DNA of 64,000 nt from Faecalicatena fissicatena. GTDB taxonomy: Bacteria > Bacillota > Clostridia > Lachnospirales > Lachnospiraceae. Where the stretch lies: NCBI GenBank assembly GCA_001028025.1, contig LDAQ01000015.1, forward strand, positions 1-64,000. Direction: 5' to 3'. Every line of letters starts with the position of its first letter. Position 1 is the first letter of the stretch. Below the pieces are notes generated by a model. It saw only the letters and a list, made by a program, of their open reading frames with translations, was not told where the DNA came from and did no database searches. Shown piece after piece: positions 16,688 to 25,544 of the stretch. Position numbers and translations under genes: made by a program.

Positions 16688-17776
16688 ATGGACTCGATTT
16701 TAAATGCGGCTTTTATTGGCTGCGGTGCAATTGCCAGGAAAAAACATCTGCCGCTGTCTGCTTCGGATCCGCATCTGCATATTAAAGTGCTGTTTGATGT
16801 GAATCAGGAAACAGCAGAAAAGTGCAGGGCCCAGTTTGGCAGTGATGACACGGTTGTGGCAAAAAGCCTGGAAGATGTTTTCTCCAGAAATGATATCGAT
16901 GTTGCATTTATTGCAACACCAAACAGTACTCATGCGGAATATACGGTAAAAGCGCTTAACAGTAAAATGCATGTAATCTGCGAAAAACCGATGGCGTTAA
17001 ACGCATCGGAAGCAAGGGAGATGCTGGATGCTTCTGTGCAGAATGAGCGGATGCTCCATATTTCCTATCAGAACAGGTACACGAACCAGGCACTTTATGC
17101 CAGGCGGCTTTATGAGGAGGGGTTCTTTTCGGACATTTATTATGCGAAAGCATATGCCCTCCGGCGCCGTGCGGTCCCAACATGGGGTGCCGCCGGCAAC
17201 AGGGCGCTGCTCGGAGGCGGCCCGCTGATCGATATCGGCTCACATGCCCTGGATCTGGCCATGTGGCTGTCAGATAATTTTGAACCGGATTATGCCGTGG
17301 GGACCGCCTATGACCGGATTATGAAGCAGGGAAGCGAGGCTAATCTCTGGGGAAACTGGAATCCGGATAAAATGAATATCGAAGACTGTGCATTGGGATT
17401 TGTTGTTATGAAAAACGGAATGACACTTTCTGTTGAAGCATCTTATGCACTCAATACGAAATGGGAGAGGGAAGCCAGCGTTGATCTGTTTGGGACGGCG
17501 GCGGGCATTTCACTCCGTGAAGAAGATCATGTTACGCTGATCCATGAGGTTGGCGGAAAGATGTGCATGACGGAAAACAGGCTCCAGGAGACACGACGTT
17601 CTCTGACTCCCGAGGCGGAGGCGGCCAGCGCATCAGTCCGTGAGCATCAGGCAATTATGGAGATGCTTCTGTCAGGGGAGACGGTGGATCCGTCGGCTCG
17701 GCAGGCGTTCGCGGTTGCGCGTATCGTGGAGGGAATCTATAGTTCAGCAGAAAAGAAACAGCCTTTTTATTTTTAA
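16688..17776 (+). CDS. Gfo/Idh/MocA-family oxidoreductase
   Basis: 362-aa NAD(P)-dependent dehydrogenase. The Rossmann start AFIGCGAIARKKHLP (GxGxxA form) is followed by FIATPNSTHAEYTVKAL and the catalytic EKP motif in CEKPMALNASEA (about residues 98-109). A conserved GGPLIDIGSHALDLAMWL carries the Asp and His of the active site. Such enzymes oxidise sugar, inositol or amino-sugar hydroxyls. It sits 11 nt after the permease, with an AAGGAG ribosome site, and probably acts on the imported compound before it reaches the lyase. Confidence 0.93.
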   Translation: MDSILNAAFIGCGAIARKKHLPLSASDPHLHIKVLFDVNQETAEKCRAQFGSDDTVVAKSLEDVFSRNDIDVAFIATPNSTHAEYTVKALNSKMHVICEKPMALNASEAREMLDASVQNERMLHISYQNRYTNQALYARRLYEEGFFSDIYYAKAYALRRRAVPTWGAAGNRALLGGGPLIDIGSHALDLAMWLSDNFEPDYAVGTAYDRIMKQGSEANLWGNWNPDKMNIEDCALGFVVMKNGMTLSVEASYALNTKWEREASVDLFGTAAGISLREEDHVTLIHEVGGKMCMTENRLQETRRSLTPEAEAASASVREHQAIMEMLLSGETVDPSARQAFAVARIVEGIYSSAEKKQPFYF

Positions 17777-17856
17777 CAGGATGGGAAGATGAACAGAACA
17801 GTAAAAGGTTACGCGGCAGCTCCTGATGGGGCAAAAAAATGCGGGAGGTACAGGTT

Positions 17857-19125
17857 ATGCAGGAATTTAAGGTCCCATGGGGACAGTGGTATGAACAGGC
17901 ATATAGGGAATTGACTTTTCCGGATGGTTGGGAGATTCACTATCAGGGGATGAAGGAGCTTCCTTCTCTGACAAGCGGGGAGGTTCTTGAGAGAATAGAC
18001 AATCCGATCGGGACCGAGAGTCTGGAGACGCTGGCTGCGGGGAAAAAGAGTGCCTGCATTATTATTGATGACATTTCACGTCCTACGCCGGGGGCTTTCC
18101 TGCTTCCGATTATTATCCAGAAGCTGCTGGATGCCGGAATGGACGGCAAAAGTATCAAGGTTCTGGTTGCACTTGGCGGTCATCGGCCAATGACGAAACA
18201 GGAGATGGAACTGAAGGTGGGAAAATGGGTGCTGGATCACGTTCAGGTACTGAACCATTCACCATTTTCGGCAGATCTGGTTACGATTCCGGATGATGAT
18301 CAGGTGATTAAGATTAATAAGAATTTTGTGGATGCCCAATTGAGAATTGCGGTTGGATGTATCGTGCCTCACACACTGGCAGGATTTTCGGGAGGAGCAA
18401 AAGCAGTGATTCCCGGAATCGGCGGTATTGAGACACTGAGAAGCAACCATATGCTGGTCTATGCGGATGCGAGCAAGAGCAGATCCTTTAAGACAAGTAC
18501 CTGCAATCCTGACAACCCGATGCGTACCAATATGGAGCGGATCGTTGGAAAAGTAGGACTGGACTTTATTGTGAATGTTGTGCTCAATGACAAGATGGGT
18601 GTTGCGGATGCTTTTGCAGGACATTTTATAAAAGCACACAGGGCTGCGTGCAGCCGGGCAATGGACGCTTTGCAGACAGAACTGATAAAGGATGCTGATA
18701 TTCTGGTTCTCTCTGCTTATCCGAAAGATACGGAATACTCTCAGATCGGCACCTGTTTTGCTGTTCTGGGACATCATAAAGAGAAATGTGTTAAGCCTGA
18801 CGGAACACTGGTCGCAATGACTGCGGCAAGTGAGGGCGCTGGATTCCATGCGTTATTCGGGCCGGGCATGAGCCTGTTTTCCCCGCATGATGACAATGTG
18901 CCTCCGATGGAGCTCAAAGGCAAAGAAACAATGATTTATTCTGACGGTGTTAATTCGATTGACATCAGACAGTTTTACCAAAATGAAACACCGGATTTGA
19001 ATGGGGAATGGGATGATATTCTAAAACGGCTGGATGAAAAATATGCCGGAAAGAAACCGGTTGTTGCGATTTACCCGATGGGAGCAATACAAATAGGTTA
19101 CATGAATACGGAAGGTGGAGAATAA
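17857..19125 (+). CDS. LarA-like nickel-pincer racemase/epimerase (DUF2088)
   Basis: 422-aa protein of the lactate racemase family. ATG at 17857 follows GGGAGG by 8 nt; an ATG 18 nt upstream has no ribosome site. Motifs match LarA: IDDISRPTP (about residues 68-76), HxxAGFSGGAK with PGIGG (about 170-185), and a late SEGAGFHALFGPG. LarA enzymes use a nickel-pincer nucleotide made by LarB/C/E, none of which is encoded here. Family members racemise or epimerise many 2-hydroxy acids and aldonates, not only lactate, which fits an operon handling a hydroxy acid. It is 2 nt before the next gene. Confidence 0.88.
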   Translation: MQEFKVPWGQWYEQAYRELTFPDGWEIHYQGMKELPSLTSGEVLERIDNPIGTESLETLAAGKKSACIIIDDISRPTPGAFLLPIIIQKLLDAGMDGKSIKVLVALGGHRPMTKQEMELKVGKWVLDHVQVLNHSPFSADLVTIPDDDQVIKINKNFVDAQLRIAVGCIVPHTLAGFSGGAKAVIPGIGGIETLRSNHMLVYADASKSRSFKTSTCNPDNPMRTNMERIVGKVGLDFIVNVVLNDKMGVADAFAGHFIKAHRAACSRAMDALQTELIKDADILVLSAYPKDTEYSQIGTCFAVLGHHKEKCVKPDGTLVAMTAASEGAGFHALFGPGMSLFSPHDDNVPPMELKGKETMIYSDGVNSIDIRQFYQNETPDLNGEWDDILKRLDEKYAGKKPVVAIYPMGAIQIGYMNTEGGE

Positions 19126-19127
19126 CT

Positions 19128-20582
19128 ATGGGCACACAGTATGATATCGTTGTGATAGGCGGCGGTGTGGTTGGCAGTGCAGTTGCAAGAGAACTGTCAC
19201 GATATCAGTTGAAGATTTGTGTTTTAGAAAAAGAGCTGGACGTTTGCAACGGCGTTAGCGGACGTAATACCGGGCTTTTACACTCAGGTATTTTACATGA
19301 AAAGAACCTCCTGCGTACAGAGTGCTGTATGGAAGGAAACGCTGAATTTGAACAGGTTGCCAGTGAGCTGGATGTACCGTTTAAAAGATGCGGCAAGCTG
19401 ATTGTTGGATTTGGTGAAGAAGAAAAGAAGCGGCTGGAAGGCCTGTATCAAAGAGGGCTTGAAAATGAGATTCCCGGCATCAAAATGATTGACCACGATG
19501 AAATTAAAAGCCTGGATCCAAATATAGATGGTGATTTTGCTATCTACGTGCCCTCGGCCGGCATTCTATGTCCATTTACATATACAATAGCATTGGCTGA
19601 AAATGCTGTTGAGAATGGTGCAGAGTACTATTTTGATCACGAAGTAACAGGGGTTGAGAAAGATGAAGAAGGGCTGTTCCACATCAGTACAAATGGCGGA
19701 GAATTTGTTACCCGCTGGGTGGTGAACTGTGCAGGCCTTTATGCCTTCCGCATCTCAGAAATGCTCGGTTTTGAGGCTTATGTACCGAACCGTATTAAGG
19801 GTGAATATGAGATCCTGGATAAGAAAGCAGGAAACTTCCTGTCCATGCCGGTATACCCGACACCCAATGAGAGCGGTGCATTTGATGTCCATGTAACCCC
19901 GACGATTGATGGAAATGTCCTGGTAGGTCCTACCATCGAAACAATCGGTACAAAGATTGATTATGCGGTAACGCAGAAGATGATTGACGTGCTGGTAGAG
20001 CAGGGGTCCAGAATGTTTTCCCGTATGAACAGAGACTATTATATCCGGAACTATGTGGGCGTGTTCCCGACGATTGAAGATCCCGAGACACATAAGGAAA
20101 TGGATTTCCAGATTCAGACGAAGGAGAGTGCTCCTCATGCCGTGAACCTGGTGTGTATAAACTCACCTGGGCTGACCAGCGCGCTTCCGCTTGCGAGAAG
20201 AGTGGTTGAAAAGGTAAAAGCGCAGGAAGAACTGACTGCTAACGAGAAGTTCAATCCGATCCGCAAGGGTATCGTAAAGTTTGCTGATCAGGATGAAGAA
20301 GGGAAACAGCGCCTCATCGAGCAGGATCCGGATTACGGAGAAATATACTGCAGATGTGAGTGTGTGACCAGAGCAGAAGTGAAACAGGCGCTCCATAACG
20401 TTCTGGGCGTATCCACCATCAGCGGGGTGAAATACCGCACAAGAGCTTCGATGGGACGCTGCCAGGGCGGATACTGCGAGACGAGGCTGACACAGATGGT
20501 ACAGGAAGAGCTTGGTAAGCAGAAAGAAGAGATACTGCTGAATAAAAATGGTGCCTATATGTTTACCGGGGAGGTGAAATAG
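19128..20582 (+). CDS. FAD-dependent oxidoreductase with C-terminal BFD-type [2Fe-2S] domain (GlpA/LhgO-like)
   Basis: 484 aa. The N-terminal DAO fold starts with VVIGGGVVGSAVAREL and continues through NTGLLHSGI. The C-terminal bacterioferritin-associated-ferredoxin-like domain (about 405-465) has CRCECVTRAEV and MGRCQGGYC, four Cys positions expected to bind a [2Fe-2S] cluster. The family oxidises glycerol-3-phosphate or 2-hydroxyglutarate. Together with the next two genes it forms a GlpABC-like set, here inside a catabolic operon, so the substrate is more likely a hydroxy acid from the same pathway than glycerol-3-phosphate. Confidence 0.9.
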   Translation: MGTQYDIVVIGGGVVGSAVARELSRYQLKICVLEKELDVCNGVSGRNTGLLHSGILHEKNLLRTECCMEGNAEFEQVASELDVPFKRCGKLIVGFGEEEKKRLEGLYQRGLENEIPGIKMIDHDEIKSLDPNIDGDFAIYVPSAGILCPFTYTIALAENAVENGAEYYFDHEVTGVEKDEEGLFHISTNGGEFVTRWVVNCAGLYAFRISEMLGFEAYVPNRIKGEYEILDKKAGNFLSMPVYPTPNESGAFDVHVTPTIDGNVLVGPTIETIGTKIDYAVTQKMIDVLVEQGSRMFSRMNRDYYIRNYVGVFPTIEDPETHKEMDFQIQTKESAPHAVNLVCINSPGLTSALPLARRVVEKVKAQEELTANEKFNPIRKGIVKFADQDEEGKQRLIEQDPDYGEIYCRCECVTRAEVKQALHNVLGVSTISGVKYRTRASMGRCQGGYCETRLTQMVQEELGKQKEEILLNKNGAYMFTGEVK

Positions 20583-20583
20583 C

Positions 20584-21822
20584 ATGCAAAAGCGCGACGT
20601 AGTGATTATTGGAGGCGGTCCGGCCGGGCTTGCCGCTGCTGCTGAACTGAAAAAACGCGGAGTGGACGATATTTTGATCATCGAGCGTGAAAAACAGCTT
20701 GGAGGTATTTTACGTCAGTGCATCCATGATGGATTCGGCCTGACACGTTTCGGACAGACACTTAGCGGCCCGGAATATTCCCAGAGATTTATTGATCAGG
20801 TCAAAGAGATGCAGATTGAGGTACTCACAAACGCAACAGTCATTGATCTGACAGACGATAAAATTGTGACTGCTGACACAAGAGATGGGCTTTTGCAGGT
20901 GCAGGCCAGGGCGATTATCCTCACAATGGGATGCCGGGAGCGCACACGCGGGGCACTGGCAATTCCGGGGCAGAGGCCATCGGGTATCTATAACGCCGGC
21001 GTAGCACAGAGCTACATGAATTTATATAATACCATGGTGGGAAAAGAGATAATCATCATGGGGTCCGGAGATATCGGGCTTATCATGGCAAGGCGGATGA
21101 CTCTGGAAGGGGCGCATGTTAAGGCTGTATTTGAAGTACTGCCGTATCCGAGCGGCCTTCCCAGAAATATCGAGCAGTGCCTGAACGATTACAATATCCC
21201 GTTGTATCTCAGCCATTCTGTGATTAATATCAAAGGAGACACCCGGATTGAAGGAGTAACAGTAGCGGAGGTGGGACCGGACATGAAGCCGATACCCGGA
21301 ACCGAAAAAGATTTCACATGTGATACTCTGGTACTGTCAGTCGGTCTGATTCCTGAGAACGAGTTGTCTCTTGCGGCAGGAGTCACACTGGATGGCCGGA
21401 CGAAAGGCGCGTTTGTCGATGAGAATTTCCAGACAGATGTCCCTGGTGTTTTTGCAGCGGGAAATGTCCTGCATGTGCATGACCTCGTTGACTTTGTGTC
21501 TCTTGAGGCCGAGGCTCTTGCAGCCGGTGTTAATGAATATCTGAACAGCGACGAAGTTGCTCCTTGTGATATCGAGATTGAAACTGACCGCAATATCGGC
21601 CATATTATCCCACAGAAAGTCAGTGGGGAGAAGAACTTCAGAATGTCCATGAGGGTGCGTAAGCCGATGGGCAGGTGTAAAATCATTGTCAGCCAGGGAG
21701 ATAATACAGTGAAATCCACGATTGTACCAAATGCAATCCCGGCAGAGATGATTCAGTTTGATGTAGCTGCTGATAAAATTATGTCTAACGAAAAAATCGA
21801 GGTGTCAGTTTATGAACAGTAG
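20584..21822 (+). CDS. NAD(P)/FAD-dependent oxidoreductase (HcnB/OoxA-like)
   Basis: 412-aa flavoprotein starting with VVIIGGGPAGLAAAAEL and GGILRQCIHDGFG. It contains MGCRERTRGALAIPGQRPSG, typical of HcnB and opine-oxidase subunit A proteins, a second nucleotide-binding GSGDIGLIMARRM, and a late GVFAAGNVLHVHD. It starts 1 nt after the previous stop (GGGGAGG ribosome site) and overlaps the DUF1667 gene by 11 nt. It probably passes electrons between the first flavoprotein and NAD or a carrier. Confidence 0.91.
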   Translation: MQKRDVVIIGGGPAGLAAAAELKKRGVDDILIIEREKQLGGILRQCIHDGFGLTRFGQTLSGPEYSQRFIDQVKEMQIEVLTNATVIDLTDDKIVTADTRDGLLQVQARAIILTMGCRERTRGALAIPGQRPSGIYNAGVAQSYMNLYNTMVGKEIIIMGSGDIGLIMARRMTLEGAHVKAVFEVLPYPSGLPRNIEQCLNDYNIPLYLSHSVINIKGDTRIEGVTVAEVGPDMKPIPGTEKDFTCDTLVLSVGLIPENELSLAAGVTLDGRTKGAFVDENFQTDVPGVFAAGNVLHVHDLVDFVSLEAEALAAGVNEYLNSDEVAPCDIEIETDRNIGHIIPQKVSGEKNFRMSMRVRKPMGRCKIIVSQGDNTVKSTIVPNAIPAEMIQFDVAADKIMSNEKIEVSVYEQ

Positions 21823-22171
21823 GACATTTGTTTGTATCGTTTGTCCCAACGGATGTACGATCGAGACTCAGTATGAAGGGGATAAAATATTAAGTGTTAC
21901 AGGTAATAAATGTAAGAAAGGGATTGAATATGTCCGCCAGGAGCTGATTGATCCGCGCCGGACGATTTCAAGCACAGTGCGCATTGAGGGGGCGGAGCTT
22001 CCTCTGTGCAGCGTGAGACTTACTAATGTGATCCCGAAAAAAGATATATTCAGGGTAATGGAAGAGATTAATAAAATAAAGCTGACAGCTCCGGTGTCTA
22101 TTGGACAGGTGGTTATTAAAAACGTATGCGGACTGGACAGCGATGTGATTGTGACGAAGAATATGGGGTGA
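21812..22171 (+). CDS. DUF1667 Cys-rich redox partner
   Basis: 119-aa DUF1667 protein. The N-terminal CIVCPNGC and a following NKCKKG provide four closely placed Cys, likely for an Fe-S cluster; a fifth Cys occurs in IKNVCGLDSDV. DUF1667 proteins nearly always follow the two flavoproteins above in Firmicutes and are taken to be their electron-transfer subunit. Its ATG lies inside the end of the preceding gene, indicating translational coupling. This closes the operon. Confidence 0.9.
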   Translation: MNSRTFVCIVCPNGCTIETQYEGDKILSVTGNKCKKGIEYVRQELIDPRRTISSTVRIEGAELPLCSVRLTNVIPKKDIFRVMEEINKIKLTAPVSIGQVVIKNVCGLDSDVIVTKNMG

Positions 22172-22507
22172 GGGACATTCCCCGGCAGTCTTTTGCCAGG
22201 CTGGGGGCCTCAGGGCGGGAGGTGGCGGCTGAGAGTGGACTGGGCGGAGTTGGACATAAAACTTTGCTTTCTTACTAGAGTATAGCGGCAATGCGCGCCT
22301 GCCACCTCGAAATGTCCAGACAGTTTTTATTCACTCATGTTTTTGTGAAAAGCTAAAATAATTCGCTCATGTTTTTGTGGAAAACTTGAATAATTTGCTC
22401 ATTTTTTGGACCGGTAATATCATTGGAAATAGGTAGAAAGGTAAATAAATATATTAATAAGTACATATAATATTTGTTGCTTCAGGTAGAATGTAAGCGC
22501 AGAATAG
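22172..22507. other. intergenic region between convergent genes with imperfect repeats
   Basis: A GC-rich part (22188-22316) has a partial inverted repeat: GGACATT...GGCAG on the left matches CTGCC...AATGTCC on the right, with CCACCTC/GAGGTGG inside. Its right part shares GCTTT...TTACTAG with the structured element at 57105-57394. A following AT-rich part (22330-22405) has two to three imperfect direct repeats of a CTCATGTTTTTGTGRAAA unit. No gene is seen. Confidence 0.45.
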
Positions 22508-22539
22508 TGCCTCCACGATCACAATGATTGTGGGGGCAA
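22508..22539 (+). terminator. intrinsic terminator of the lyase/transport operon
   Basis: TGCCTCCAC pairs with GTGGGGGCA (one G-T), extended by three further inner pairs, followed by ATTATTTT. It lies directly before the end of the convergent membrane-protein gene. Confidence 0.65.
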
Positions 22540-23235
22540 TTATTTTGCTCTAGGGCGGTGTTTTTGTTGATAAATATGAACGGCCAGGCGCCAGATGTGG
22601 AAAAAAATGGCGGCTCCGAGGATGGTTGACAGGATGTAGAGGAGGATGGCGGGGATGTTTCCTGTGTAGGGAACCAGGGCGGAGAAGCCTATTTGCTGCA
22701 TTTTGTAGTCGGGGTTGATGTAGAACATATTGATGGAGCCGTGGGAGTCCAGGAGCTGATTGAGGATGAAGGCTGTTGTGCAGCAGGCGAGGTATAGCAG
22801 GGTGCTGTCTCTGAAATGCTGGTGGGACAGGAGCGGGGAGCGGAGTTCTTTGATGTAGGTGAAGCCGGCGGTCAGGCCTATGGTTATGAGCAGGATGTGC
22901 CATAGGTAGGAGTGGACCGTCAGGACGGGGGATTTGTAGTGGAGGCCGCTTGTGTCGGCGAAAACGGCGATCCCACCGAGGAGGCTGTAGTTCATCAGGA
23001 AGGAGAGCAGAGCCTGGCGGGCGCGGGAGGGTTTGAGCCAGGGGAGGATCAGGAGGATGTACATGGCGATGCTGCAGAGCTGGAAGGGGAAATACCACCA
23101 CTGGTAGACGCCGTTGTTCTGACGGAATGTGAGATACCATTGTTTCCAGAGCTCGCTGGCAGACATTAGGATGCCGGAGAATAGAAAAAAATGATTCAAT
23201 TTTGGGGTGGTAATGGCGGGAATCTGGATTTTCAT
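22540..23235 (-). CDS. YwaF/TIGR02206-family integral membrane protein
   Basis: 231-aa membrane protein of the TIGR02206 (YwaF) type, function unknown. The ATG at 23235 is chosen because AAGGAGG precedes it by 5 nt; the longer frame to 23271 lacks one. About six to seven hydrophobic segments are present. WWYFPFQLCSIAMYILLILPWL and a later HSYLWHILLITIGLTAG are the family's His/Trp-rich core, and a C-terminal YTGNIPAILLYILSTILGAAIFF completes it. The coding strand is unusually C-rich at third positions here, with many GGG/CCT runs compared with its neighbours. Confidence 0.78.
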   Translation of the reverse strand: MKIQIPAITTPKLNHFFLFSGILMSASELWKQWYLTFRQNNGVYQWWYFPFQLCSIAMYILLILPWLKPSRARQALLSFLMNYSLLGGIAVFADTSGLHYKSPVLTVHSYLWHILLITIGLTAGFTYIKELRSPLLSHQHFRDSTLLYLACCTTAFILNQLLDSHGSINMFYINPDYKMQQIGFSALVPYTGNIPAILLYILSTILGAAIFFHIWRLAVHIYQQKHRPRAK

Positions 23236-23702
23236 TTTGGCCTCCTTAGTATTTGGATCATACGTATGCACATTTTGCTTATCCTTTTTATATTGTATAC
23301 CAGTTGATCATATATTAGCAGTGCTTTTTATATGAATTATAATGGATGCAGGGGAAATTTGCACGTTTTATAAGGGGGGATTTGGAATAAATTTCGGGAA
23401 TCTAAGAGAGTGGGGCGATAAGTGATAAGGTGCAGAAAACCGCGGTTTTAGGTAAAGAAATTGCTAAAGTTTCCTTGATCATTGTGAAATTATAGACATA
23501 CTTATAGATAAAATGACGAAATATAATGGGGTTGAAACATTTCGGTTTGGATAATATGTCTTTAACAAATTTTTACAAAATTAAAAAAATCAAAAATAAA
23601 GATAAAATTTATATAAAAATCGTAGATCCCCAGAAATAAAACACGGGAAAATTTGATAAAAATAATTGAAAAAGAACGGCAAATGCTAACATTTCTAAAT
23701 CG
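23236..23702. other. AT-rich intergenic region upstream of the atp promoter
   Basis: About 465 bp, strongly A/T-rich toward its right end (23560-23680). No gene, terminator or repeat was recognised. An AT-rich upstream element could support the atp promoter at 23703. Confidence 0.45.
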
Positions 23703-23731
23703 TTGACAAACGAAAACTTTGGGCGTAATCT
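23703..23731 (+). promoter_or_regulatory. probable promoter of the atp operon
   Basis: TTGACA (23703-23708), a 17-bp spacer and TAATCT (23726-23731), preceded by a long A/T-rich stretch. Confidence 0.65.
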
Positions 23732-23737
23732 TTATTT

Positions 23738-23944
23738 AACTTTTAGGAGAGCGATTCCTGAAAGGGCGCGGGGGTAAGGGAATTTCGGCATTTGAAGTTC
23801 TTTTTTTATTTCATAGAAAATTAAGCCCTATGAAATAGAAAGCCCTTCTGGCGGGATGCGCACTGCGGTGTAAGAGGCAGAGGCCACAATTAGGCCGCCT
23901 CAGGTGCGAGTTTCGCAAGCGAAATTTTATTTTATACGCAAAAT
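23738..23944 (+). other. structured leader of the atp operon
   Basis: About 207 bp of probable 5' leader. Visible hairpins are ATTTCATAG...CTATGAAAT (near 23808-23840), GAGGC-N3-GGCC-ACAATTA-GGCCGCCTC (near 23875-23902) and TTTCGC-AA-GCGAAA just before atpB. No Rho-independent terminator stands out. It could serve translational control or mRNA stability; it does not match a riboswitch class I can recognise. Confidence 0.5.
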
Positions 23945-24655
23945 ATGAAAAGAAAGGGAGGGAGCGATACGGAAAGTTTAACAGAGAAGCTGCTTGAGGA
24001 GCTAAACTGCGATACGGTGTTTACCATTCCGGTATTCGGAGGTATCGGTGTTGCGGAATCGGTGGTGGTTACCTGGATTATCATGGCCGTACTGGTCGGG
24101 CTGTCCATCATCTTTGTGCGGAACCTTAAAGTTGAGAATCCGGGAAAGAAACAGCTGGTGCTGGAATCAACCATCGGGTGGGCCAAAGATTTCTTCGAAG
24201 GCATCATAGGGAAGGAAAATAAGCGTTACATCCCTTATTTGATTACGATTATTCTCTATCTGGGTGTTTCCAATATCATCAGTCTGTTTGGATTCAAGCC
24301 GCCGACAAAGGATTTGAATGTGACAGCAGCGCTGGCGATTATGAGTATGTTTCTGATTGAATACTCAGGCATACATAAGAATGGAGTAAAGCATTGGGTG
24401 AAACATTTTGCCGAGCCGGTGCCGGTAGTTGCACCGATCATGGTTCTGGAGATTGTAATCCGTCCGTTGTCTCTTTGTATGCGGCTATTCGGAAATGTAC
24501 TGGGTGCATTTGTTATTATGGAACTTTTAAAAGCGATTATACCAGTTTTGGTGCCAATACCGTTCAGTTTTTATTTTGATATTTTTGACGGGCTTTTGCA
24601 GGCATATGTATTCGTTTTTCTGACAGCGCTGTTCATGAATGAAGAGCAGGAGTAA
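23945..24655 (+). CDS. atpB: F1Fo ATP synthase subunit a
   Basis: 236-aa membrane stator subunit. Conserved C-terminal helices show IRPLSLCMRLFGNVLGAF with the essential Arg of the proton half-channels, and FDGLLQAYVFVFLTALFM with the partner Gln/Tyr. The ATG at 23945 lacks a good upstream ribosome site, while AAAGGGAGGGAG occurs within the first codons, so the true initiation site is uncertain. No atpI gene lies upstream. First gene of the complete atpBEFHAGDC operon. Confidence 0.95.
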   Translation: MKRKGGSDTESLTEKLLEELNCDTVFTIPVFGGIGVAESVVVTWIIMAVLVGLSIIFVRNLKVENPGKKQLVLESTIGWAKDFFEGIIGKENKRYIPYLITIILYLGVSNIISLFGFKPPTKDLNVTAALAIMSMFLIEYSGIHKNGVKHWVKHFAEPVPVVAPIMVLEIVIRPLSLCMRLFGNVLGAFVIMELLKAIIPVLVPIPFSFYFDIFDGLLQAYVFVFLTALFMNEEQE

Positions 24656-24698
24656 AAAGTTTAACAGAAATATTTAGAAGAAAAGGAGATTTTGTATT

Positions 24699-24923
24699 AT
24701 GGGAACAATTATAGCTATTGGAGCAGGTATTGCAGTTTTGACAGGTGTCGGAGCAGGTATTGGTATCGGGATTGCAACGGGTAAAGCGACAGATGCAATC
24801 GCAAGGCAGCCGGAGGCCGAGGGCAAGATCAGCAAAACACTGATTCTTGGATGTGCGCTGGCTGAGGCTACCGCGATATACGGATTCATCATTGGTTTGT
24901 TGATTATCTTACTTTTGAAATAA
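24699..24923 (+). CDS. atpE: F1Fo ATP synthase subunit c
   Basis: 74-aa hairpin proteolipid: helix 1 (about 3-28) rich in Gly, polar loop with ARQPEA (35-40), helix 2 (47-73). The ion-binding acid is Glu56 in CALAEATAIYG. At the positions that are Gln and Ser in Na+-binding rotors (the GxGQG and ESTGIY motifs) this protein has Ile23 and Ala57, so a proton-coupled ring is predicted. AAAAGGAG precedes the ATG. Confidence 0.96.
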   Translation: MGTIIAIGAGIAVLTGVGAGIGIGIATGKATDAIARQPEAEGKISKTLILGCALAEATAIYGFIIGLLIILLLK

Positions 24924-25031
24924 ATTAAAAAGACAATTGTCTCGGATGGAGGCACTTGAACCGGGAGCAGCAGTCGGGGCCCAAAAGGCGATTTCGACAC
25001 GCTGCTTTCGCGAAAATAACAGGAAAGGCAG

Positions 25032-25544
25032 GTGGAACAGGTGCTGCAATTAAATGTGAACCTTTTCTTTACCATTATAAACCTTGTTGTTCTTTATCTT
25101 TTGTTGAAAAAGTTTTTAATCAAACCAGTTACGAATATTATGGAAGAACGTGAAAGGCAGATTGCTGACGGCCTGAACCAGGCGAGTAATGCAAGGGAAG
25201 AGGCGGAGGTGCTTAAAAATGAGTATGAAGCCGCACTTACAGGTGCCAGAGAGGAATCTATGAAGATCGTAGAAAAGGCTCAGGTGCAGGCAAAGGCTGA
25301 ATATGAGCGTATTGTGAAGGACGCCGGGGAAAAGGCGGACGACATGCTGGATTCGGCAAAAGCCAATATTGAGATGGAACGGGAACAGACAATGAAAGAG
25401 CTGCAGTCAGAGATTGCAGGGCTTGCGATAACGGCGGCTGCCAAGATCGTAAGCAATAAGGCAGAGAATCAAGGAAATCAGGATATATATAATCAATTTC
25501 TGGGAGAAGTAGGTGACGCTCATGATGACACAGACGACCGCTAA
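25032..25544 (+). CDS. atpF: F1Fo ATP synthase subunit b
   Basis: 170-aa peripheral stalk subunit: a single N-terminal membrane helix (about 8-28, NLFFTIINLVVLYLLLKKFL) then a long charged coiled coil with the family's KPVTNIMEERERQIADGLNQA. It uses a GTG start; GTG at 25032 and GTG at 25041 are both possible, the second being 5 nt after AGGTGG. It overlaps atpH by 32 nt, a tight coupling. Confidence 0.94.
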   Translation: MEQVLQLNVNLFFTIINLVVLYLLLKKFLIKPVTNIMEERERQIADGLNQASNAREEAEVLKNEYEAALTGAREESMKIVEKAQVQAKAEYERIVKDAGEKADDMLDSAKANIEMEREQTMKELQSEIAGLAITAAAKIVSNKAENQGNQDIYNQFLGEVGDAHDDTDDR

